64,000 bases of DNA from Hedera helix (lineage: Eukaryota > Streptophyta > Magnoliopsida > Apiales > Araliaceae): the NCBI GenBank assembly GCA_947179155.2, contig OX359273.1, positions 39,516,523-39,580,522 on the forward strand, read 5' to 3'. The translations under genes were made by a program, and so were the position numbers. The notes below the pieces were generated by a model, which was not told the origin of the DNA, did no database searches, and saw only the letters and a list, made by a program, of their open reading frames with translations. Positions 59,570 to 64,000 of this stretch are shown here, piece by piece; the first letter of the stretch is position 1, and each line of letters starts with the position of its first letter.

Positions 59570-60891
59570 GTCCTATCACCCAAGATTAGGTTATCTCAAG
59601 ATGACGAGTTGGCTCTTTGGATCGTGTCTCAAGATTCCCCCAACAACCCTACCAACATTTATTGAATGCTGGTTCAACCTAAGATACCAACATAGACATT
59701 TCCTAGAGGTATTCATTTTTTAATGTTTCTCGTTATTTTGTAATTTATATCGATCAGCTCGTAAATACTTTTAAAGTTATTTTTATTTCCTCAGGCTTTA
59801 GCCAGCTTTCGAGAGCACTTGTTGGGGACGATGAGGTATTCTAGAGGGCAATTATGCGGGTGTTGGAGACATTTGGTACCGATCCGATATTCAGTCAGTA
59901 GATATTACCTACATGTGCCCGTCTGCATCAACTTGCTTAGGACATTGCAGCAAAAGTCACCACTGATAGTATGGGTATCTTTCTGGAATAGTTCATTGCG
60001 ATGTGTTATTTAATTATTATCTAACTGTTTCTTTAATTCTCATATATGTTTACTATATGGCTATATTTTTTTTATTATATCAACAAGGTGGCGACGACGA
60101 GCAGGGTGGCGATGTTGAACAGGGTGGCGATAATGAGAGGGGGGATGATGACGATGATTTTTAGACACCTGAGCAGCAGTGTCGACCCTCGCCCGATGAT
60201 CCTCCTCATAAAGATAGTAATATTAGCCGTCGTTTGTATATAGTTTTAGTTTTACTTAGTTTATTTTGTAAATTGTAGTCTTACTTGGTTGTAAATTATA
60301 GTTTACCATATTTTACAATGTAAATCATTGTTTATTAAAAATTTTAGTTTAACGTATGTGTAGTAATGTTTATCTATCATAATTTAGTTTATAATTATTA
60401 TCGTTGGGGACATGCGTGTATGTTGTTATTGCAATATGTATGTATGTGTGTTAGGAGGAGTTGTCATTTTGACGTATCTGTTGTTTGTCGGAATATATAT
60501 ATGTGTGTTTTGTTGAGAAAAAACAGCTGAAAACAGGTGCAGGTACAAATTATGATTTAAATACTTGAAAATTGCAAAAACGAAAACATTAAAATTATTA
60601 AAATAGAATGTTATTCTCGATGGAATAAGGTAATTCCGATGATTTTTTGTCAAAAATAAGTTGGATCGAATAAGCAAAAAATTGACACATGACACCACTA
60701 TTTCCAACGAAAATTTCTATTAGAATTAATTTTGCCTAAATTAAGCTATTTTTGATGAAATTTTCCTTAAAAATAATTCTGTCGGGAATTTGTAATTCCT
60801 CGATATATAGAATTAATTCCAAAACGATTAATTTCGACAATTTTAGACAAAATATTCCGTCAAAAATAGTCATTTTTTTTTTTGAGTGAAC

Positions 60892-61171
60892 TAGTAATAT
60901 TATTGATGATTTGAAAGTCACTAGAAAAGGGGGGAAATCACACTTTTCTCAAAACAACTCAAAGGCATTGTGCATAATAAGTAATAATTCTACATATAAT
61001 AACCAACCCAGAAAATTACAATGCATAATATTACCAAGTACATGACCATAAGAGAAAGATACATAGTTAATACCTACCTATATATATTGAAAGAAAAAAA
61101 AAGAAGGAAAAAAAAGTTGGTCAGATCGAGTTAGAGTTTGTCGTGAGTCCGGAGAAGAAGAGAGGAATTAA
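60892..61171. other. 3' flank of the WRKY gene
   Basis: Short AT-rich stretch expected to contain the WRKY 3' untranslated region. Nothing else seen. Confidence 0.5.
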
Positions 61172-62549
61172 TTATGGCTCTTGTTTAAAACCCATGGAGG
61201 GAACAATGTCTTGCAAAAGACCATAGTCAGAAAGATGTATCTGCTTCAATGGGGTGAGATCATTAGAGCCTGTTCCACTTCCACCATAGTTGTATATAGG
61301 AAAATTCATTGGAGGCATTTGTACTAAAAATTCTTGATATTGAGGAAAGCTCGGTCCATTCACCTGTGCCGGAAAATTAAGCATAGAATGAGGAAACATT
61401 CCGGCAACATTTCCTCTAAGAGTTGCCGGTAAGTGATGGTTATGTGTTCCTTCATATGTTGTGATCACAACTGATGGATCTTGAAACGACCTCTCGACGC
61501 GCTTCTTCACTGTGCATTTTTGTGTAGTGCACCGGTAGTAGCTTCTAAATTCACAAATTAAATCAAACTGGTTAATTAAAAAAATCAAAGAGTAACGAAC
61601 TAAAGAGTAAAAAAAAATAACATTGTTACAAGAAGTCAAGAATTTGGAATCTTACTAGTAGTAGTAGGTACGTAGTCACTACTCAAAACCCTAGTGTAGT
61701 GTGAACAAAAGTCCTAGTTTCTCTTGTAGACGTCTTTTCGATGGTTACGCAAGAAATTATAACTTGGGATTTTAACTAAATATATGCAAATGGGTTCCCT
61801 TTCTTTACTTATCAAACCAAGAAAATTGAAGATTAATATGAACTCAAGAAAATGTTAAAAACTTCTAGCATATATTAACTTCCAAGATCCAAATATATAT
61901 GATCCAAATAGGGTTTCAATTTCCATGTATAAAAGCGCAAAATTAATAAAACAAACCTTGGATAAGGGCTATTCTTGACAGCCTTCTGTCCATATTTTCT
62001 CCATCTATATCCATCTTCAAGATGATCAACCTCACTCTTTGTCATGAAGGCAATTCTTGGTTCTTTCTCCTTTTTCTCCCCTTTCTTCTTCAACTTGTTC
62101 CTATATAAAAAAAAATATTCAAACCAATATATTCATCACAATTCCACTTATCAAAAAAAGTTCAAAGGACTAAATAAATAAACTTACACTTTCTTTGAAG
62201 TAGTCTCTCCTCCATCTTCTCCGGTCCCTTTTGTTTCCTTGTCTTTCTTGCTATTAATGTTAGCCTCTTGATCATCTTCACCGGCCTCAGTGGAAGAAGA
62301 AAAGACCGAAGAATTTGGCGTAACCGGAGTCTTTTGATCATCTTTCGGAGTAGGAAAAGGTTCTGAGGAAGGAGGTGATAAGCCAAAAGCTGTCGCAAGT
62401 GTGTTATAATCTGTGGATCCATTTAAACACTCGGTGAAGGTCATGTATGGGGAAGGATGGGGTGCAATGGAGGAAGAAGTTGTGGAAAGGAATTGTTGAT
62501 GGTCATGAAATGGATCATGGTAGTACAGATCTCTTGGTTGTTTGGACAT
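61172..62549 (-). CDS. WRKY28-like: Group IIc WRKY transcription factor (WRKY28/71/8 type)
   Basis: Three exons, 62188-62549, 61957-62100 and 61172-61544, join in frame to 292 residues. The N-terminal half is Ser/Pro-rich (MSKQPRDLYYHDPF, YMTFTECLNG, AFGLSPPSSE), followed by a basic stretch (SKKVNKLKKKGEKKEKEPR). The WRKY domain begins RIAFMTKSEVDHLEDGYRWR and has WRKYGQK and a C2H2 zinc finger (CTTQKC to HNHH). An intron splits the domain at the usual PR/S position. The C-terminus DIVPSMGFKQEP matches the FFKQEP ending of WRKY28, WRKY71 and WRKY8. These nuclear factors bind W-boxes (TTGAC) and control stress responses, senescence and branching. The start at 62549 fits the family N-terminus (MSxxxRDLY). 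An in-frame ATG at 62627 would add a hydrophobic (FL)n stretch from a GAGGAA repeat and is less likely. Apparently intact. Confidence 0.92.
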
Positions 62550-62551
62550 GG

Positions 62552-62615
62552 AGAGGAAGAGGAAGAGGAAGAGGAAGAGGAAAGAGGAATTAGAAAATGG
62601 AGAGAGAGAGAGAGA
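62552..62615. repeat. (GAGGAA)n and (GA)n tracts in the WRKY 5' untranslated region
   Basis: Plus strand: GAGGAAGAGGAAGAGGAAGA and onward to about 62585, then (GA)n at 62600-62615. On the gene's strand it is a (CT)-rich leader just before the start codon, a common site for polypyrimidine promoter elements. Confidence 0.8.
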
Positions 62616-62639
62616 GAAGTTTGACAAGTTTTGATTTAT

Positions 62640-64000
62640 GGAGCCTTTAGTTAAGCTTAAATAAACCTCGGATAAGCATATATAAGTCTTGGATTGTATT
62701 ATTGGTGACTAAAGTTTTTCACCCTTGCTACTTCTAACTTTACTGTTTCTTACTTTTTTTTGTTTTTTGCATAGGAGTCTTGAGTAACTACCTATTTTTG
62801 GCTCTAAAACACTTGTAAATATGACTTATACCTTATCGAGATATTTACCATGATGTTCACTACAACTAAAGCAACTTAATTTTATTTTTGGCCTTGATAA
62901 TTTATTTTTTGCTCTTGATTTTAAAGCCAATTGCCAGGAGTTCAATAAAATTTATCCGGTAAATTCTCTAGATGAATAATCATAAATAAAACTTTTATAT
63001 ATATATATATATATATCAAATTAAGTTCCCTCTTATTATCAAGATTGTGGACTTACGTAAGGAAGTGAGAACCTCAGCACGAGTGATCGAGCATGCACTT
63101 GTATGTATTTGAATCTCACTGGTGATATTAATCTGTCATTACGTATTTTGGTAAAAATGATCTCACACATATATCTATGAAAAAACATGATAAAAATACA
63201 AATATATACCTTTTTAGAATCTCATATTTGATTTGGTTTAAATTTAAAAGATATATAAAGTCTCAGTATTAACCATCAAACAATAATTTCGTTGACAGTT
63301 ATATAAGATATTTAAATATTATAAATAAATAAAAATAAGGTTATAATTCGTGCAAATAATAATAATAAAAGATTGAGGAGATTTTAAATAAAAAAAATCC
63401 TTGGTGTTATTTTACCTAATAAATAAATGCTTGGGGAAGGTGTATAATTGTATAAAAATTGATAAAGTTTCGGCGCAATTGGCTTTGGAATTAATGCGAC
63501 TGTTGTTGATGTAGGTCTAAAAATGCTTGGTGAGATTGAGATTTGAGAGTGAGGATAAGTCAGCTATGACTATATATTATTGTTAGTAGGAATCCAGTCA
63601 CCTCTTCTACACGTGTCCCAACTTGGTACCGGCTTTTGACCGTAGCCGATAACTAGGACTTGGCACGTGGGAAATGCTCTGTGGACCCTCGTTGGCGTGT
63701 GGGAGTGATTAGGAGCTGTTTCGTTTCCTTGCAGTTTGTCCTGCTGATGGGGAGCCGTCGTCATTTCTTGTGCATGTCACGTGATTGGGTTTTTCTAAAA
63801 TGAGGAAATAATTTAAACCTATTTTGTCTACTCGCACTAAAAATAACTACTCTTTAAAAGTTTATAAAAAAATTAAAAAACAAAAAAAATTGCCTGTTAT
63901 GATTTTGTATGTTAGGTTTGGGAATTTTATATTTAAAATTTTTAAAATTCAAAATCATTTGAGAACTTAATTTATTTAAACACGATTTTTACATAAATAA
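62640..64000. other. Upstream region of the WRKY gene
   Basis: No second gene supported. AT-rich except for a GC-richer island at about 63585-63790, listed separately. (AT)n at 62998-63016. A TATA-like stretch (TATATAAG, plus strand 62679-62686) lies about 130 bp upstream of the WRKY start codon. Confidence 0.5.
63606..63785 (-). promoter_or_regulatory. Cluster of ACGT-core elements and a W-box upstream of WRKY
   Basis: Within 180 bp are CACGTGT-type ACACGTGTC (about 63609-63617), GGCACGTGGG (63663-63672) and GTCACGTGAT (63776-63785), all G-box/ABRE cores, plus TTTTGACC, a W-box, at about 63634-63641. The block is GC-richer than the surrounding DNA and lies 1.06-1.24 kb upstream of the WRKY start. 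Function as an enhancer or distal promoter is an inference. Confidence 0.5.

Larger units (their letters stand above)
58084..60164 (+). pseudogene. Remnant of plant transposase (Ptta/En-Spm, Transposase_24 type)
   Basis: Starts at ATG 58084 with a Gly/Ser-rich N-terminus (MAKHSSGGRSGSGHIG). Scattered pieces in different frames follow: NRSKFRVVHNTSS with SFEERKE near 58890, and RRVLG, a stop, PPTLLEFWDRVHTKK near 59080, which is the 'GRPPTPLELFxRTHxKK' signature of this family. It ends with a Gly/Asp-rich repeat (EQGGDVEQGGDNE) before TAG near 60162. The second ORF of CACTA elements encodes such a protein. Interrupted by stops, frameshifts, an (AT)n run and a foreign CACTA end. Confidence 0.6.
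56707..60888 (+). mobile_element. Degenerate CACTA (En/Spm) DNA transposon
   Basis: Begins CACTACAAGAAAATG and ends TTTTTTTGAGTG (complement CACTCAAAAAAA), flanked by a 3-bp duplication AAC (56704-56706, 60889-60891), diagnostic of CACTA. Subterminal zones reiterate TCGACAGAATT/AATTCCGTCGAAA-type words in both orientations. Internal coding remnants are a TNP2-type C-terminus (to 57964) and a Transposase_24-type second protein (58084-60164). Both are full of stops, so it is not autonomous. The end of a second CACTA-like element is embedded at 59344-59569. Confidence 0.83.

Noticed and set aside
59819..60243. Open frames of 64-65 codons as small genes
   Set aside because: They lie inside the degenerate CACTA transposase region and in frames other than its recognisable pieces.
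1..64000. tRNA, rRNA or conserved snoRNA genes
   Set aside because: I looked for cloverleaf A/B-box pairs and known conserved stretches. Only SINE-like B-boxes were seen, none with a convincing tRNA structure.

Overview
This window is nuclear DNA of a flowering plant, almost certainly a eudicot. It is AT-rich and has small-exon genes with GT..AG introns. It carries plant-specific families: Lhcb1 antenna proteins, an FLS2-type receptor kinase, purine permeases, a REDUCED WALL ACETYLATION protein and a group IIc WRKY factor. It also carries typical plant transposons. An asterid is plausible, but the sequence alone does not prove it. All coordinates, splice sites and transposon ends were read by eye.

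Layout. 2.3-2.5 kb: Stowaway-type MITE. 2.9-4.2 kb (-): small secreted X8-domain protein, four exons, intact. 6.9-12.7 kb (+): FLS2-like receptor kinase pseudogene, split by a 2.1 kb Ogre/Tat-like solo LTR with a perfect 5-bp target duplication. 13.5-23.3 kb: four Lhcb1 copies (three -, one +), all broken, interleaved with an unrecognised gene (16.7-17.4 kb) and a 3' relic of it, so the unit 'unknown gene + Lhcb1' was tandemly duplicated. 19.5-21.1 kb: TIR element filled with TAA microsatellite. 26.6-28.9 kb (+): ALG14, intact. 29.5-40.2 kb (-): three tandem purine permeases (one pseudogene, two intact), with a 3.4 kb hAT element between copies 2 and 3 and two hAT insertions just upstream of copy 3. 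41.5-48.2 kb: gene-free AT-rich DNA with MITEs, a hAT element and a poly-G tract. 48.3-51.5 kb (-): RWA gene lacking its middle exons. 52.0-53.8 kb: TTA-duplicating MITE with a second one nested in it. 56.7-60.9 kb: degenerate CACTA element. 61.2-62.5 kb (-): WRKY28/71/8-type gene, intact, followed by its upstream region.

The genes do not form an operon or pathway. What links them is synteny. From memory, Arabidopsis carries the same families side by side on several duplicated segments: FLS2-RWA1-WRKY8 on chromosome 5, WRKY71-RWA4-LHCB1 on chromosome 1, RWA3-LHCB1 on chromosome 2 and WRKY28-PUPs-ALG14 on chromosome 4. This window appears to hold the unfractionated ancestral set in one place. 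It is now decaying locally: FLS2, RWA, all Lhcb1 copies and one permease are pseudogenes, while ALG14, two permeases, the X8 gene and WRKY look intact.

I found no novel enzymatic or defence system. The most unusual material is (i) the combined ancestral block, (ii) a hAT-type element that appears to have captured an LRR receptor-kinase fragment, (iii) TIR elements whose interiors have expanded into microsatellites or satellites, and (iv) insertions whose pre-insertion sites survive in neighbouring tandem paralogues.
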